NCBI RefSeq assembly: GCF_900583165.1
Contig: NZ_UTKY01000028.1
Location: 26,118-90,117, forward strand
From: Pseudomonas viridiflava
GTDB lineage: Bacteria; Pseudomonadota; Gammaproteobacteria; Pseudomonadales; Pseudomonadaceae
Length of the DNA: 64,000 bases
Reading direction: 5' to 3'
Both the position numbers and the translations under genes were made by a program. Below are positions 40,668-50,887 of the stretch, piece by piece. The notes beneath the pieces were generated by a model. The model was not told the origin of the DNA. It searched no databases and saw only the letters and a list, made by a program, of their open reading frames with translations. The stretch's first letter is position 1. Each line of letters starts with the position of its first letter.

Positions 40668-42815
40668 TCAGACCCTGAATTGATCCATCAACCCCTGCTG
40701 CTGATTCGCCAAACTGTTCAACGCCTGGCTCACCCGCGCTGATTCGTTGGCCTGCTCTGACAGCGACTCGGTCACATCGCGAATCGTCGCCACGTTGCTG
40801 TTGATCTCCTCGGCCACCGCGCTTTGCTCCTCGGCGGCGCTGGCGATTTGCAGGTTCATGTCGCTGATCACCGTCACCGCCTCGCCGATCTGGCGCAGGG
40901 CGGTCACTGCTTGGCCAACCTGTTCGACGCTGCCCTGGGCCTGGCGGTAGCTGTTGCCCATGGAGCCGACCACTTCTTCGGTACCGCTCTGCAACTGCTC
41001 GATCACCTGGCGGGTTTCTTCGACCGATTCCTGGGTACGTCGGGCCAGGCTGCGAACTTCGTCGGCCACCACCGCAAAGCCACGGCCCGCCTCACCGGCA
41101 CGGGCGGCTTCGATGGCGGCGTTGAGAGCGAGCAAGTTGGTCTGCTCGGCAATGCCACGAATCACTTCCAGCACCGAACCGATCTTCTCGCTATTGGCGG
41201 CCAGCCCTTCGACCTGGGCCATGGCGGTGCTCATATCTGCCGCCAAGTGGCCGATGTTGGTGGTGGTGCGGTCGATTACGGTCAGACCGTCGCGGGTGGC
41301 CTGGTCGGCATCGCGGGCGGCTTGTGCGGCTTGTGCGGCGCTACGGGCTACATCCTGGGCGGTGGCGCTCATTTCGTGGGAGGCGGTGGCCACCTGGTCG
41401 ACCTGACGGTACTGCTGCTCCATGCCGGCGCTGGTTTCAGTGGCAATGGCGGCGGACTGGTCGGCAGTGCCACGGGCGTCCTGCACCGAACGTTTCACTT
41501 CAGCAATGATCGGTTGCAGCTTGTCGAGGAAGCGGTTGAACCAGCCGGCCAACTGGCCCAGTTCGTCCTGTTTGTCGTAGGCCAGGCGGCGGGTCAGGTC
41601 GCCTTCACCGCTGGCAATGTCTTCCAGCATATGGGCCACGCCAAGAATCGGCCGCGTCACGCTGCGTGCCATCAGCCACACCAGGATCAGACCGACCACT
41701 GCGGCAATCAGGCCCAGGCCCAGTTCCAGCAAGGTGCCCTTGGCGTTGTCGGCATCCAGCTGGGCTTTGAGCGCTTCAGCGGGGGCCACCAGGACTTTCT
41801 CCGGCACATCCAGCAACACGCCCCACGGCTTACCGTCCGGAATCGGTGCGAATGGCGCCAGTACCTTGAGTTGATGATCGGTGCGCAGGCTGCGGATTTG
41901 CGTGCTGCTGGCCAGGGCGCTGATGATTTGCGCGCCGTTTGCGGTGTCGACCTGGTCCAGCCGTTGGCTCAGCTTGCTGGCATCCGCGCTGTAGCCGGCG
42001 AGCAGACCGGTGGGGCTCAAGATGCTGACTTGGGTTTGGCCGTCGTACAGCTTGTGGCTGGCCTGCTGGCTTACCGCCTGCAAGCTGTTGAGGTTGATAT
42101 CCACCGACAGCGAGGCAATGACTTTGCCATTGGCCATGAGCGGGAACACGATGCTGGTCATCAGCACGTTTTGCCCATTGATCACATAAAAGTAAGGCTC
42201 GATTACGCAAGGCTTGAGGGTGGTGCGCGGGCAGGTGAACCAGGCGTTAGCCTTTTCACCGCTGGGGCCGATGCTAATGTCGGACATGTCCCGTTCCGGC
42301 AACGCCATCGAGGTCAACTGCCCCGGAGTCGGCTGCGACCAGTACAGGGCAAAGCGTCCCTTGTCGTTGCTGCCTAGCTCCGCCTGGTCGGCGAACAGCT
42401 CATCCTTGCCGTCCAGTGCATTGGCTTCGAACACCAACGACAAACCCAGCAAGTCCGGATTGGCCTGCAAGGCGGCCTTGACTTGGCGGGTCAGGTCTTC
42501 GCGGGTATCGAAAGCGTCGAGAAAGCGCTTCTCGGCCTGTTCGCGCAGGAACAATACCTGGCGGGAGAAACCGTGGCCGTACTGGTAGGCATCCATGAAC
42601 TGGCGACGGATGCCCAGCGCCTGCACTTCGCCTTGGGCTTCGATGCGCGACTGCGCGGCTTCATCGAGCATCAGCATGCTGGACGCTTTGACCTGCTGTG
42701 AGCTCTGCTCCATGCGATACAGCGACAGACCCACCAGCAGGGTCACGATCCCCAGCAGGCACAGGCCGGCGAGTAGGGTGATTTTCCATTGAATGGAGAG
42801 CTGTCTGAGAGACAT
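40668..42815 (-). CDS. tlpQ: Methyl-accepting chemotaxis protein, TlpQ-like
   Basis: A 715-residue transmembrane chemoreceptor. Membrane segments are at about 11-31 and 365-385, bounding a periplasmic double-Cache-type ligand domain of about 330 residues ([51 protein letters not shown]). HAMP and the signalling hairpin follow, with the tip [20 protein letters not shown] and [14 protein letters not shown]. Length and place beside the bqsRS-like genes match P. aeruginosa PA2654 (TlpQ, histamine and polyamine taxis). Ligand assignment is by synteny only. Confidence 0.82.
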   Translation of the reverse strand: MSLRQLSIQWKITLLAGLCLLGIVTLLVGLSLYRMEQSSQQVKASSMLMLDEAAQSRIEAQGEVQALGIRRQFMDAYQYGHGFSRQVLFLREQAEKRFLDAFDTREDLTRQVKAALQANPDLLGLSLVFEANALDGKDELFADQAELGSNDKGRFALYWSQPTPGQLTSMALPERDMSDISIGPSGEKANAWFTCPRTTLKPCVIEPYFYVINGQNVLMTSIVFPLMANGKVIASLSVDINLNSLQAVSQQASHKLYDGQTQVSILSPTGLLAGYSADASKLSQRLDQVDTANGAQIISALASSTQIRSLRTDHQLKVLAPFAPIPDGKPWGVLLDVPEKVLVAPAEALKAQLDADNAKGTLLELGLGLIAAVVGLILVWLMARSVTRPILGVAHMLEDIASGEGDLTRRLAYDKQDELGQLAGWFNRFLDKLQPIIAEVKRSVQDARGTADQSAAIATETSAGMEQQYRQVDQVATASHEMSATAQDVARSAAQAAQAARDADQATRDGLTVIDRTTTNIGHLAADMSTAMAQVEGLAANSEKIGSVLEVIRGIAEQTNLLALNAAIEAARAGEAGRGFAVVADEVRSLARRTQESVEETRQVIEQLQSGTEEVVGSMGNSYRQAQGSVEQVGQAVTALRQIGEAVTVISDMNLQIASAAEEQSAVAEEINSNVATIRDVTESLSEQANESARVSQALNSLANQQQGLMDQFRV

Positions 42816-43051
42816 CGAGGCGCATCCTTAACCTGAAAACACAGAGAGTCAGGTTATCGGCCGCTTTTTTTGCTTCTTTATTCAAACGTTCAATTTAAAC
42901 CCGAAAGCGGCGCCGTTTTTTGACATGCAGCCCCGCCTGCTGCAAAGTGCGCGCCCTCTAATAAGACCTCCTTGAAGCCTGCACGCTGGCAGCCACCCGA
43001 TGGCCGCGGGCGCGGGCATGCCTGTTTTTAATGTTTCTGTTTGAGGTAACC

Positions 43052-44374
43052 ATGATTAACGCAGTCATTGCCGCGGTCGGCACCATGCTGGTGCTCAGCC
43101 TGTCCCGCGTGCATGTGGTCATCGCCATTATCGTTGGCGCCCTGGTGGGCGGTCTCACCGGTGGCCTGGGGATCGACGCCACGCTCAAAGCCTTCAATGG
43201 CGGCCTGGGCGGCGGTGCGACCGTGGCCTTGTCCTACGCTTTGTTGGGCGCTTTCGCCGTAGCGATTGCTAAATCCGGCCTGGCCCATGCGCTGGCCGAC
43301 AAGGCGCTGATACTGGTCGACCGCCAGGAAGCCAGCGGCGGCAGCCACGTCAAATGGCTGCTGATCGGCCTGCTATGGGTGGTGGCGATTGCCTCGCAGA
43401 ACATCCTGCCGATCCATATTGCGTTCATCCCGCTGCTGGTGCCGCCACTGCTGTACGTGCTGACCAAGCTGCAACTGGACCGCCGCCTGATCGCCTGTGT
43501 AATGACCTTCGGGCTGATCACCCCGTATATGTTCCTGCCCGTGGGCTTTGGCAATATCTTCCTCAACCAGATCTTGCTGGCCAATGTGGCCAAGAGCGGG
43601 GTGGATATCAGTCAGGTCAACGTCACCCACGCCATGAGCCTGCCGGCACTGGGCATGGTGGTCGGCCTGCTGGTGGCGGTGTTTATCAGTTACCGCAAGA
43701 AGCGCGTGTATGACCTGGAGAAAATCGAGCGGGTCGAGCAAGTGGCGGTGCAGTACAACCCGCTGACCCTGCTGGTGGCCGGCCTGGCGATTGCCTCGGC
43801 GTTTATCATCCAGCTGTGGCTGGACTCGATGATCATCGGTGCCCTGGCGGGTTTCCTGATTTTCTCGGTGTCGGGCATCGTGCGTTGGCGCGACACCGAC
43901 GACCTGTTCACCGAAGGCATGAAGATGATGGCCATGATCGGCTTCATCATGATCGCCTCCTCGGGCTTTGCCGAAGTGCTCAAGGCCACTGGCGACGTGC
44001 GCTCACTGGTGGAAACCTCGGCGGCGTTCATCGGCCATAGCCGTGGTGTCGGTGCGTTGTTGATGTTGCTGGTGGGTTTGCTGGTGACCATGGGCATTGG
44101 CTCGTCGTTTTCCACGGTGCCGATCCTTGCCGCGATTTTCGTGCCGCTGTGTGTGCAGTTGGGCTTCAGCCCAGTGGCCATTGTGTGCATCGTCGGCACC
44201 GCCGGCGCCCTGGGCGATGCCGGCTCGCCCGCGTCGGACTCGACCCTGGGCCCCACCTCCGGCCTGAACATCGACGGCCAGCATCACCACATCTGGGACA
44301 CCGTGGTGCCGACGTTCCTGCACTACAACATCCCACTGCTGGCTTTTGGTTGGTTGGCGGCGATGACCCTCTAG
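43052..44374 (+). CDS. Inner-membrane permease, Na+/H+ antiporter or amino-acid transporter type
   Basis: A 440-residue membrane protein with about 12 segments. VHVVIAIIVGALVGGLTGGL and the C-terminal GTAGALGDAGSPASDSTLGP are features of the NhaC-like/YuiF family. ATG 43052 has TGAGGTAA upstream; a start seven codons earlier is possible. It lies between two chemoreceptor genes, as PA2653 does between tlpQ and ctpM in P. aeruginosa, so it may import a compound sensed by one of them (histidine-derived amines or an organic acid). Substrate is unknown. Confidence 0.75.
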   Translation: MINAVIAAVGTMLVLSLSRVHVVIAIIVGALVGGLTGGLGIDATLKAFNGGLGGGATVALSYALLGAFAVAIAKSGLAHALADKALILVDRQEASGGSHVKWLLIGLLWVVAIASQNILPIHIAFIPLLVPPLLYVLTKLQLDRRLIACVMTFGLITPYMFLPVGFGNIFLNQILLANVAKSGVDISQVNVTHAMSLPALGMVVGLLVAVFISYRKKRVYDLEKIERVEQVAVQYNPLTLLVAGLAIASAFIIQLWLDSMIIGALAGFLIFSVSGIVRWRDTDDLFTEGMKMMAMIGFIMIASSGFAEVLKATGDVRSLVETSAAFIGHSRGVGALLMLLVGLLVTMGIGSSFSTVPILAAIFVPLCVQLGFSPVAIVCIVGTAGALGDAGSPASDSTLGPTSGLNIDGQHHHIWDTVVPTFLHYNIPLLAFGWLAAMTL

Positions 44375-44509
44375 ACCGTCGGTGCTTGTCGGAAAAGGCT
44401 GAAGTTCCTGGAGGGGCATTCTCTATTTGACGCTTATGGGCGTATGTCGAAAATGTGGATGTTGGGTGGATTTACTCTCCGGACCTCCCCCTTTCTGGCA
44501 AGTAATCCG

Positions 44510-45340
44510 ATGAAAAAACTCGCCCTTTTCTTAACGATATGGATAGTGGCAGGCTGCACCACGGGTCCTGACAATCTGGTCGTAAAAAACGGTTACGCCG
44601 TCGATACCACGCACGGCTCCCACGCTCAGAACGAACGGATCCGCTACTTGGTTCTGCATTACACGGTCTTGGATGACGACAAATCCCTTGAGGCCCTCAC
44701 CACTGGCGGGGCCAGCGCCCATTACCTGGCACTCACCACGCCGGCGATGCATGACCAACTGCCAGTGGTGCTGCAGTTGGTACCGGAAGAAAAGCGGGCT
44801 TGGCATGCTGGGGTCAGTCAATGGGGCAATCGTACCCATCTCAACGACACGTCTATTGGCATAGAAATCGTCAATGCCGGTTTTATCGAGGGGCCTACCG
44901 GAAAACTTTGGTTTCCCTACAACCAGGCGCAGTTGGAGCTGATCAAGCAACTCGCAGCGGACGTGATCAAGCGCTATGCCATTGAGCCGCAAAATGTCGT
45001 CGGCCACAGTGACATCGCCCCGCTGCGCAAGTCCGACCCTGGACCGCTGTTTCCCTGGCAGGCGTTGTCCGAACAGGGCATCGGCGCATGGCCAGACGCG
45101 GCAACTGTGCATAAGCATCTGGCCGAACGACCCGAGCACCAAGTCGTTGCGGCTGACGTGCTCCTGAAGGCTCTTGCCGCCTACGGCTACAACGTTCCGC
45201 AAAGCGGCGTGTTGGACGACGACACCCGGCAAGTCATCCGGGCCTTTCAAATGCATTTCCGGCCTGCTGCTATTTCGGGTATTCCCGACGCCCAGACCGA
45301 AGCCATTGCCTTGGCTTTGGTAGAAAAATATCGATCCTGA
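44510..45340 (+). CDS. N-acetylmuramoyl-L-alanine amidase, lipoprotein (AmiD/AmpDh type)
   Basis: A 276-residue lipoprotein (MKKLALFLTIWIVAGC, lipidated Cys near residue 16) that cleaves the sugar-peptide bond of murein. The amidase_2 domain contains IRYLVLHYTVLDDD with a zinc His, GASAHYLAL, RAWHAGVSQW with another, SIGIEIVNAG, and VVGHSDIAPLRKSDPGPLFP with the third ligand. A C-terminal peptidoglycan-binding domain follows at about 190-270. ATG 44510 is chosen because the lipoprotein signal starts there. It is inserted between the permease and ctpM genes, unlike the order remembered for P. aeruginosa. Confidence 0.88.
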   Translation: MKKLALFLTIWIVAGCTTGPDNLVVKNGYAVDTTHGSHAQNERIRYLVLHYTVLDDDKSLEALTTGGASAHYLALTTPAMHDQLPVVLQLVPEEKRAWHAGVSQWGNRTHLNDTSIGIEIVNAGFIEGPTGKLWFPYNQAQLELIKQLAADVIKRYAIEPQNVVGHSDIAPLRKSDPGPLFPWQALSEQGIGAWPDAATVHKHLAERPEHQVVAADVLLKALAAYGYNVPQSGVLDDDTRQVIRAFQMHFRPAAISGIPDAQTEAIALALVEKYRS

Positions 45341-45445
45341 TGACCTGGGCAAAGCCTGGGGCAACAAGCGATTAGCCTGAGTCCTACAGAATCGGTGGTA
45401 TTGGCCGTTAACCTCTCAAGTCGCCACTAATAAGAGAGAAAAGCC

Positions 45446-47125
45446 ATGCGTCTGAGCCTGAAGGCCAAAGTCCTGTCACTGGCCATCGTGCCGGTGTTGC
45501 TGTTTGCCGTAGTCATCAGCCTGACCACCGTGTGGATCCTTCAGGGCCAGGCGCGCAACGAGGTGGATGAAACCCGTCAGCGCCTGCTCGACGATGCCAA
45601 GGCCACCCTGCAAAGTTATGTGGAAGTGGCCATGAGCACCATCAAGCCGCTCTACGACGCTGCCGCCCCCGGTGATACCGCCGCGCGGGCCCAGGTGGTC
45701 AAGTTGCTGTCCAATACCAGCTATGGCAAGGACGGCTATTTCTTCGGCTACGACTCCGAGACCATCCGCCTGTTCAAAGGCAACAGCCCTGACGGTGTAG
45801 GCAAAAGCTTCAAGGACAACCGCGACCCCAATGGCGTGTACGTCAACCGCGACCTGGTCAAGGTTGGCAAGGACGGCACCCACTACCTGCAATACAGCTC
45901 CACCCAGCCGGGCCAGACTGAACTGGTGCCCAAACTCGGCTACACCGAATACTTGCCCAAGTGGGACATGGTGATCGGCACCTCGGTCAATCTGGACGGC
46001 ATCGAGGCCCAGGTGGCAGTGGTCGAGGCCAAGGTCGAAAAACGCATGCAAGGCGTGTTGCTGAGCATCCTCGGGGTCGCCGTGGTAGTGCTGCTGGTAA
46101 TCGCCGCCGTGGGTCTGGTGGTGGCCAATACCATCCTGCGTCCGCTGCACCTGATGAAAGCCAACCTTGACGATATCGCTGCCGGCGAAGGCGACCTGAC
46201 CCGCCGCCTGGCCATCACCAGTCAGGACGAGCTGGGTGACCTGGCCGGCGCGTTCAACCGCTTTGTCGACAAGATCCACGGTCTGGTGCGCCAGATCACC
46301 GAAATGACCGGCCAGCTCACCGGGCTGGTCAGCCAGGTGTCCGACCAGGCTCAACGGTCCGAACAAGCCATGGAGCGTCAGCGCCACGAGACTGACCAGG
46401 TGGCCACCGCGATCAATCAGATGTCGTCCGCCGCCCACGAAGTGGCGCGCAGTGCCCAAGGTGCGTCGGTAGCGGCTCAGCAAACCGACGCTGAAGGCCA
46501 AGCCGCCAAGCGCGTGGTGGACGGCAGCATTGCGCAGATCCACGCACTGGTGAACGATATTCGCAGCAGCGGCGTATCCCTCGACAGCTTGCAGCAGGAT
46601 GTGTCTTCGATCGTCAGTGTGCTGAGTGTGATTCGCTCCATCGCCGAACAGACCAACCTGTTGGCTCTCAACGCCGCGATCGAAGCGGCACGGGCAGGGG
46701 AGGCCGGCCGTGGTTTTGCGGTGGTGGCCGATGAAGTGCGCGCCCTGGCCAGCCGCACCCAGACCAGCACCCAGGAAATCCAGGGCATGATCGACCGCCT
46801 GCAAAAAGGCACCGAGGCTGCCGTGGATGCCATGCGCCGCTCCAGCGATGCCGGTGACGGCACCTCGGCCCAGGCCAACCAAGCTGGGGCGTCGCTGGAC
46901 ACCATGGCCCAACTGATCGGCACCATCAACTCGATGAACGCGCAGATCGCCAGCGCCGCCGAAGAGCAAACCGCCGTGGCGGAAGAGATCAACCGCAGCG
47001 TGCATCAGATCGCCGTGGCGGTGGACAGCGTGGCCGATGAAACCCAGTTGGGTGCGCAGACGTCCCGCAGCCTGGCGGATCTGGGCCAGCGGTTGGGGCA
47101 GTTGGTCGGGCAGTTCCGAATCTAA
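45446..47125 (+). CDS. ctpM: Methyl-accepting chemotaxis protein, CtpM-like
   Basis: A 559-residue chemoreceptor. Membrane segments at about 10-32 and 205-228 enclose a small single-Cache ligand domain ([60 protein letters not shown]). HAMP and the signalling domain follow, with [20 protein letters not shown]. Length and neighbourhood match P. aeruginosa PA2652 (CtpM, malate taxis). AAGAGAGAAAAGCC lies upstream of the ATG. The 3' end overlaps the convergent U32 gene by four bases. Malate as ligand is inferred. Confidence 0.85.
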   Translation: MRLSLKAKVLSLAIVPVLLFAVVISLTTVWILQGQARNEVDETRQRLLDDAKATLQSYVEVAMSTIKPLYDAAAPGDTAARAQVVKLLSNTSYGKDGYFFGYDSETIRLFKGNSPDGVGKSFKDNRDPNGVYVNRDLVKVGKDGTHYLQYSSTQPGQTELVPKLGYTEYLPKWDMVIGTSVNLDGIEAQVAVVEAKVEKRMQGVLLSILGVAVVVLLVIAAVGLVVANTILRPLHLMKANLDDIAAGEGDLTRRLAITSQDELGDLAGAFNRFVDKIHGLVRQITEMTGQLTGLVSQVSDQAQRSEQAMERQRHETDQVATAINQMSSAAHEVARSAQGASVAAQQTDAEGQAAKRVVDGSIAQIHALVNDIRSSGVSLDSLQQDVSSIVSVLSVIRSIAEQTNLLALNAAIEAARAGEAGRGFAVVADEVRALASRTQTSTQEIQGMIDRLQKGTEAAVDAMRRSSDAGDGTSAQANQAGASLDTMAQLIGTINSMNAQIASAAEEQTAVAEEINRSVHQIAVAVDSVADETQLGAQTSRSLADLGQRLGQLVGQFRI

Positions 47126-48435
47126 ACGTCGCGCATCAATAGGCCAAAGCGCAGGTCCATCTCGGTTGGAACCGGCACATACACCGTGTGCCCATCCCCC
47201 GGCGCCACCGCGATGGCCTCGCCCTTGGCGTTATGCATCGACCCGAGGTCAAAGTGAAAGTTACCGGCGGGGGTCATCAACTCAAGGTGATGACCCACGG
47301 CAAAGCGGTTCTTCACCTTGACCTCGGCCAGCTCGCCGCGCCGCTCGCCGGTCAATTCACCCACAAATTGCTGGCGCTCGGAGACCGAGCTGCCGTTCTG
47401 ATAGTTCTGATATTCGTCATGCACGTGGCGGCGCAGAAAACCTTCGGTGTAGCCGCGCTGAGCCAGGGATTCGAGGTGGGTCATCAAGCTGCGATCGAAG
47501 GCGCGACCGGCCACGGCGTCATCAATCGCCTGGCGATACACCTGGGTGGTGCGTGCGCAATAAAAGTGCGACTTGGTGCGCCCTTCGATTTTCAACGAAT
47601 GCACGCCCATTCGGGTCAGGCGCTCCACATGCTGCACGGCGCGCAGGTCCTTGGCATTCATGATGTAGGTGCCGTGTTCGTCTTCGAAGGCGGGCATCTG
47701 CTCGTCGGGGCGGTTGGCTTCCTGAAGCAAAAACACTTGGTCGGTCGGCGCACCAATGCCCAGGGTCGGCTCGCATTGCTGGACGATATCCCCCGTGGCA
47801 TTTTCCACTGCCGGCGTAGCCTGGTATTTCCAGCGGCACGCGTTTGTGCAACTGCCCTGATTGGCATCGCGCTTGTTCATATAACCCGAGAGCAGGCAGC
47901 GCCCCGAATAAGCCATGCACAGGGCGCCGTGCACAAATACCTCCAGCTCCATGGCCGGTACCTGATGGCGGATCTCAGCGATCTCTTCCAGCGACAGCTC
48001 CCGCGACAGGATCACCCGGCAGATCCCTTGCTGCTGCCAGAACTCGACACTGGCCCAGTTCACGGTATTGGCCTGCACTGACAAGTGGATCGGCATCTGA
48101 GGGAAGTGCCGGCGCACCAGCATGATCAGACCCGGGTCGGACATGATCAACGCGTCCGGGCCCATGGCGATCACCGGGGCCAGGTCCTTGAGGAAGGTCT
48201 TCAACTTGGCGTTGTGGGGTGCGATGTTGACCACCACATAAAAACGCTTGCCCTGGGCGTGGGCTTCGTCGATGCCCTGTGCCAGGTTGGCGTGATCGAA
48301 CTCATTGTTGCGCACCCGCAAGCTGTAGCGTGGTTGCCCGGCGTAAACGGCATCGGCGCCGTAGGCAAAGGCGTAGCGCATGTTTTTCAGGGTGCCGGCG
48401 GGGGCGAGCAATTCGGGGGCGATAACAGGGGGCAT
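47122..48435 (-). CDS. trhP: U32-family protein, tRNA uridine hydroxylase type (YegQ/TrhP)
   Basis: A 437-residue member of the U32 peptidase-like family. YegQ/TrhP proteins are now linked to prephenate-dependent hydroxylation of uridine 34 in tRNA. The U32 signature is [20 protein letters not shown] followed by [13 protein letters not shown], giving the cysteine cluster; [16 protein letters not shown] is also typical. The N-terminus [20 protein letters not shown] supports a start near the ATG at 48435. Convergent with ctpM with a four-base overlap. Confidence 0.85.
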   Translation of the reverse strand: MPPVIAPELLAPAGTLKNMRYAFAYGADAVYAGQPRYSLRVRNNEFDHANLAQGIDEAHAQGKRFYVVVNIAPHNAKLKTFLKDLAPVIAMGPDALIMSDPGLIMLVRRHFPQMPIHLSVQANTVNWASVEFWQQQGICRVILSRELSLEEIAEIRHQVPAMELEVFVHGALCMAYSGRCLLSGYMNKRDANQGSCTNACRWKYQATPAVENATGDIVQQCEPTLGIGAPTDQVFLLQEANRPDEQMPAFEDEHGTYIMNAKDLRAVQHVERLTRMGVHSLKIEGRTKSHFYCARTTQVYRQAIDDAVAGRAFDRSLMTHLESLAQRGYTEGFLRRHVHDEYQNYQNGSSVSERQQFVGELTGERRGELAEVKVKNRFAVGHHLELMTPAGNFHFDLGSMHNAKGEAIAVAPGDGHTVYVPVPTEMDLRFGLLMRDV

Positions 48436-48595
48436 GATCGGCACTTGGTCAAAAAGTGCGGCAGGGTAAAGCAAGTGGGCCTTGGGTTTATTGATCTGGG
48501 TCTAACCTTGTCACAGAGATGGCACTCCTAGCGTCGGCCGTGGACTAAGCAGCAAGGCCTACGCAGGCCCGCTGCTTTTCTGACATGGACCGGAC

Positions 48596-49663
48596 ATGAA
48601 CCAAACCAACCTGCAATTCAAAACCCTTCTATTACTGCTGTTTTTGGTGACCATCGCCTTTATCTGGATATTGTTGCCTTTCTATGGCGCGGTGTTCTGG
48701 GCGGTGATCCTCGGCATCATCTTTGCGCCGATGCAGCGCCGCCTGCAGTTGAAGACCGGCTGGAACCGTAACCTCACCTCATTGACCACCCTGGGTGCCT
48801 GCCTGGTCGTTGCGATTTTACCGGTAATCATCACCAGTGCCTTGCTGGTGCAGGAGGGGGCGACGCTTTACAAGAACATCGAAAGCGGCAAGTTGGATGT
48901 GGCGGGTTACATCGAGCAATTCAAGAACTTTCTACCACCGTACTTCCAGCATCTGCTGGACCGCTTTGGCATGGGGAACCTGGAAGGCCTGCGGGAGAAG
49001 ATCGTCAAGAGCGCAATGCAGGGCAGCGAGTTCTTTGCGACCCAGGCGTTCAGCTTTGGCCAGGGGACCTTCGATTTCCTGGTGAGCTTTTTCATCATGC
49101 TGTACTTGTTGTTCTTCCTGCTGCGCGACGGCCCGGAGTTGGTGCGCAAAGTGCGCACAGCAGTACCGTTGGCCGAGCCGCAAAAGCGTCGTTTGCAACT
49201 CAAGTTCAATCGGGTGGTACGTGCCACGGTAAAGGGTAACGTGCTGGTGGCGGTGACCCAGGGCGCGTTGGGCGGGCTGATTTTTTGGTTCCTGGACATT
49301 CCCAGTGCGTTGCTCTGGGCGGTGTTGATGGCGTTTCTGTCGCTTCTTCCTGCGGTGGGTGCAGGGATCGTGTGGGGGCCGGTGGCCGCCTACTTCCTGT
49401 TGAGCGGCGCGATTTGGCAGGGCGTGGTGTTGGGCTTGTTCGGCGTATTCGTGATCGGCCTGGTGGACAACGTGCTGCGCCCGATCCTGGTGGGCAAGGA
49501 CACCAAGATGCCGGACTATCTGATCTTGATCTCGACGTTGGGCGGCCTGTCGGTATTCGGCCTCAACGGGTTTGTGATCGGGCCGCTGGTGGCAGCGTTG
49601 TTCATGTCCAGTTGGGCGCTGTTTGTCGAAAGCAAACCGCGGGTCAAGCTGCCATTGCCTTAG
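48596..49663 (+). CDS. AI-2E family transporter (PerM/YdiK-like)
   Basis: A 355-residue integral membrane protein with about eight segments. YGAVFWAVILGIIFAPMQRRL near the N-terminus, VKGNVLVAVTQGALGGLIFW and LVDNVLRPILVGKDTKMPDY in the C-half are AI-2E transporter family features. The long middle stretch (about 80-150) is the soluble loop found in PerM-type members. The family name does not prove autoinducer transport; ion antiport is known for some members. It is convergent with a small gene that starts at 49849. Confidence 0.85.
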   Translation: MNQTNLQFKTLLLLLFLVTIAFIWILLPFYGAVFWAVILGIIFAPMQRRLQLKTGWNRNLTSLTTLGACLVVAILPVIITSALLVQEGATLYKNIESGKLDVAGYIEQFKNFLPPYFQHLLDRFGMGNLEGLREKIVKSAMQGSEFFATQAFSFGQGTFDFLVSFFIMLYLLFFLLRDGPELVRKVRTAVPLAEPQKRRLQLKFNRVVRATVKGNVLVAVTQGALGGLIFWFLDIPSALLWAVLMAFLSLLPAVGAGIVWGPVAAYFLLSGAIWQGVVLGLFGVFVIGLVDNVLRPILVGKDTKMPDYLILISTLGGLSVFGLNGFVIGPLVAALFMSSWALFVESKPRVKLPLP

Positions 49664-49666
49664 GCA

Positions 49667-49849
49667 TCAAGCATGCAGCCTGAAGTTAGAGGCCTGTTGC
49701 AGCTGTTTTTCAGCAGCTGATAACGATGTGAGCGGGCCGCTGATGGCTTCGCCGTCGCGCACCAAGTACCAGCAGGCGAGCAGGCCCAGTTCCCGAAGAG
49801 AGGCGGGGACGGCGCTGCCGATGACGGACATGATTTGAACAGTGGGCAT
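49667..49849 (-). CDS. Small conserved-looking protein of 60 residues
   Basis: A strong Shine-Dalgarno GGAGGTACTT directly precedes the ATG at 49849, which decides that this short frame is real. The product starts MPTVQIMSVIGSAVPASLRE and has CWYLVRDGEAISGPLTS and then KQLQQAS. No domain is recognised. It is 3 bases after the convergent AI-2E gene. A second small gene lies upstream on the same strand. Confidence 0.6.
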   Translation of the reverse strand: MPTVQIMSVIGSAVPASLRELGLLACWYLVRDGEAISGPLTSLSAAEKQLQQASNFRLHA

Positions 49850-49939
49850 AAGTACCTCCGATTGCTATGGGGGTCACTTTACTGGGGAGGACGCCGTAGG
49901 AAAAATCAACTGTCTCGATAGTCGACATCGATGCAGGCG

Positions 49940-50134
49940 TCAGTCCACTACCTGATCCAGCATGCTCACGACTTCCTGCTCACTCAGCAGGCCCTTGCGC
50001 ACCAGGTTCTCTGTGAGTAACGCAAGGAACTTGGCATTGCGGTGACCTTCCAGGGCCTTGAGTTCGGTGAGGGCGCTATAGACCTTACTGGACGTACACA
50101 GGCCAGCAGTACGGTGCGGGTTTTGGGTGGGCAT
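49940..50134 (-). CDS. Small conserved-looking protein of 64 residues
   Basis: Starts at ATG 50134 with TTAAGGACG 8 bases upstream. The product is helical and charged: SSKVYSALTELKALEGHRNA, FLALLTENLVRKGLLSEQE, VVSMLDQVVD. No domain recognised; the helical C-terminus resembles short regulatory or adaptor proteins of pseudomonads. The region from 50135 to 50315 holds no gene. Confidence 0.55.
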   Translation of the reverse strand: MPTQNPHRTAGLCTSSKVYSALTELKALEGHRNAKFLALLTENLVRKGLLSEQEVVSMLDQVVD

Positions 50135-50315
50135 GGTCAGTCGTCCTTAATTGTTATTGGGTGGACAGGGTCGATAGTGAAAGTGTGTCGTGACACAAAC
50201 ATGACAGCGTGAGCCCCGGTCGATCAAGTAGACAATGGTGTCGATGATGTGCGATTTGGCGCCAACCGCTGTCTCCAGAGCGACCCTGGCGCGATAAATC
50301 CAGACTTTTTCATGC

Positions 50316-50352
50316 AAAAAAAAGGCCCCGCAGTGATGCGAGGCCTTTTTTT
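50316..50352 (-). terminator. Rho-independent terminator
   Basis: AAAAAAAAGGCCCCGC...GCGAGGCCTTTTTTT forms a GC-rich stem with A and T tracts on either side, so it works on both strands. It follows the Gly/Tyr/Pro-rich protein gene by 18 bases. Confidence 0.85.
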
Positions 50353-50370
50353 CGGACGAGACGATTGCCG

Positions 50371-50724
50371 TTACCAGCCGCGCCCGTAGTAACCGTGGGG
50401 AGGGCCGTAGTAGCCACGCGGTGGCCCGTAGTACACCGGCGCCGGGCGGTAATAGACCTGCTGCTGCACGTATACCGGCGGCGGTGGGGCGTAGTAGACC
50501 GGCGGCGGGGCGGCATACACCGGTTGCGGCTGTACATACACTGGTTGCTGCTGCACATAGACTTCACGCGGCTGGCTGGCAACCACGGAGCCCACCACGG
50601 CGGCGCCGACTAAAGCACCCAATACGGCCGGGCCACCCCATCCACCACCACCGTGGGCGGAGGCTTGGCCTGCCATAGCGAGTGCGCCAACCAGCAAGGC
50701 GATCTTGGGGATTGTACGAATCAT
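50371..50724 (-). CDS. Exported Gly/Pro/Tyr/Gln-rich protein
   Basis: A 117-residue protein with a signal peptide (IPKIALLVGALAMAGQASA, cleaved before HGGGG). A Gly/Ala/Val stretch (GPAVLGALVGAAVVGSVVAS) may insert in a membrane as a glycine-zipper. The C-half is built of PVYVQPQPVY, PPPVYYAPPP and GPPRGYYGPP repeats. Start ATG 50724 is preferred since CGAGGA lies 6 bases upstream; another ATG six bases earlier abuts it. No enzymatic domain; an envelope-associated role is likely. It resembles other short YXXP-rich Pseudomonas exported proteins. Confidence 0.7.
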   Translation of the reverse strand: MIRTIPKIALLVGALAMAGQASAHGGGGWGGPAVLGALVGAAVVGSVVASQPREVYVQQQPVYVQPQPVYAAPPPVYYAPPPPVYVQQQVYYRPAPVYYGPPRGYYGPPHGYYGRGW

Positions 50725-50887
50725 GGTCATTCCTCGGTTAGCCCCTGCGCTTGTGGTCTGCAATCAATAGACTCAAGGATTGTCGCGGGGATACTTTTAA
50801 GACAACGTGTTTCCAGAAAACAGCACGGCCGCTAGGTAAAGGTTGTGTAAGGTCTGTACCGATTTGCTTACTCAAAAGGAGTTTTCC

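Noticed and set aside
40824..42377. 517-codon open frame on plus
   Set aside because: Antisense to the tlpQ-like chemoreceptor; the minus frame shows clear HAMP and signalling-domain motifs and this one has none. A high-GC shadow.
45476..47005. 509-codon open frame on minus
   Set aside because: Antisense shadow of the ctpM-like gene, Gly/His-rich composition, no domain.
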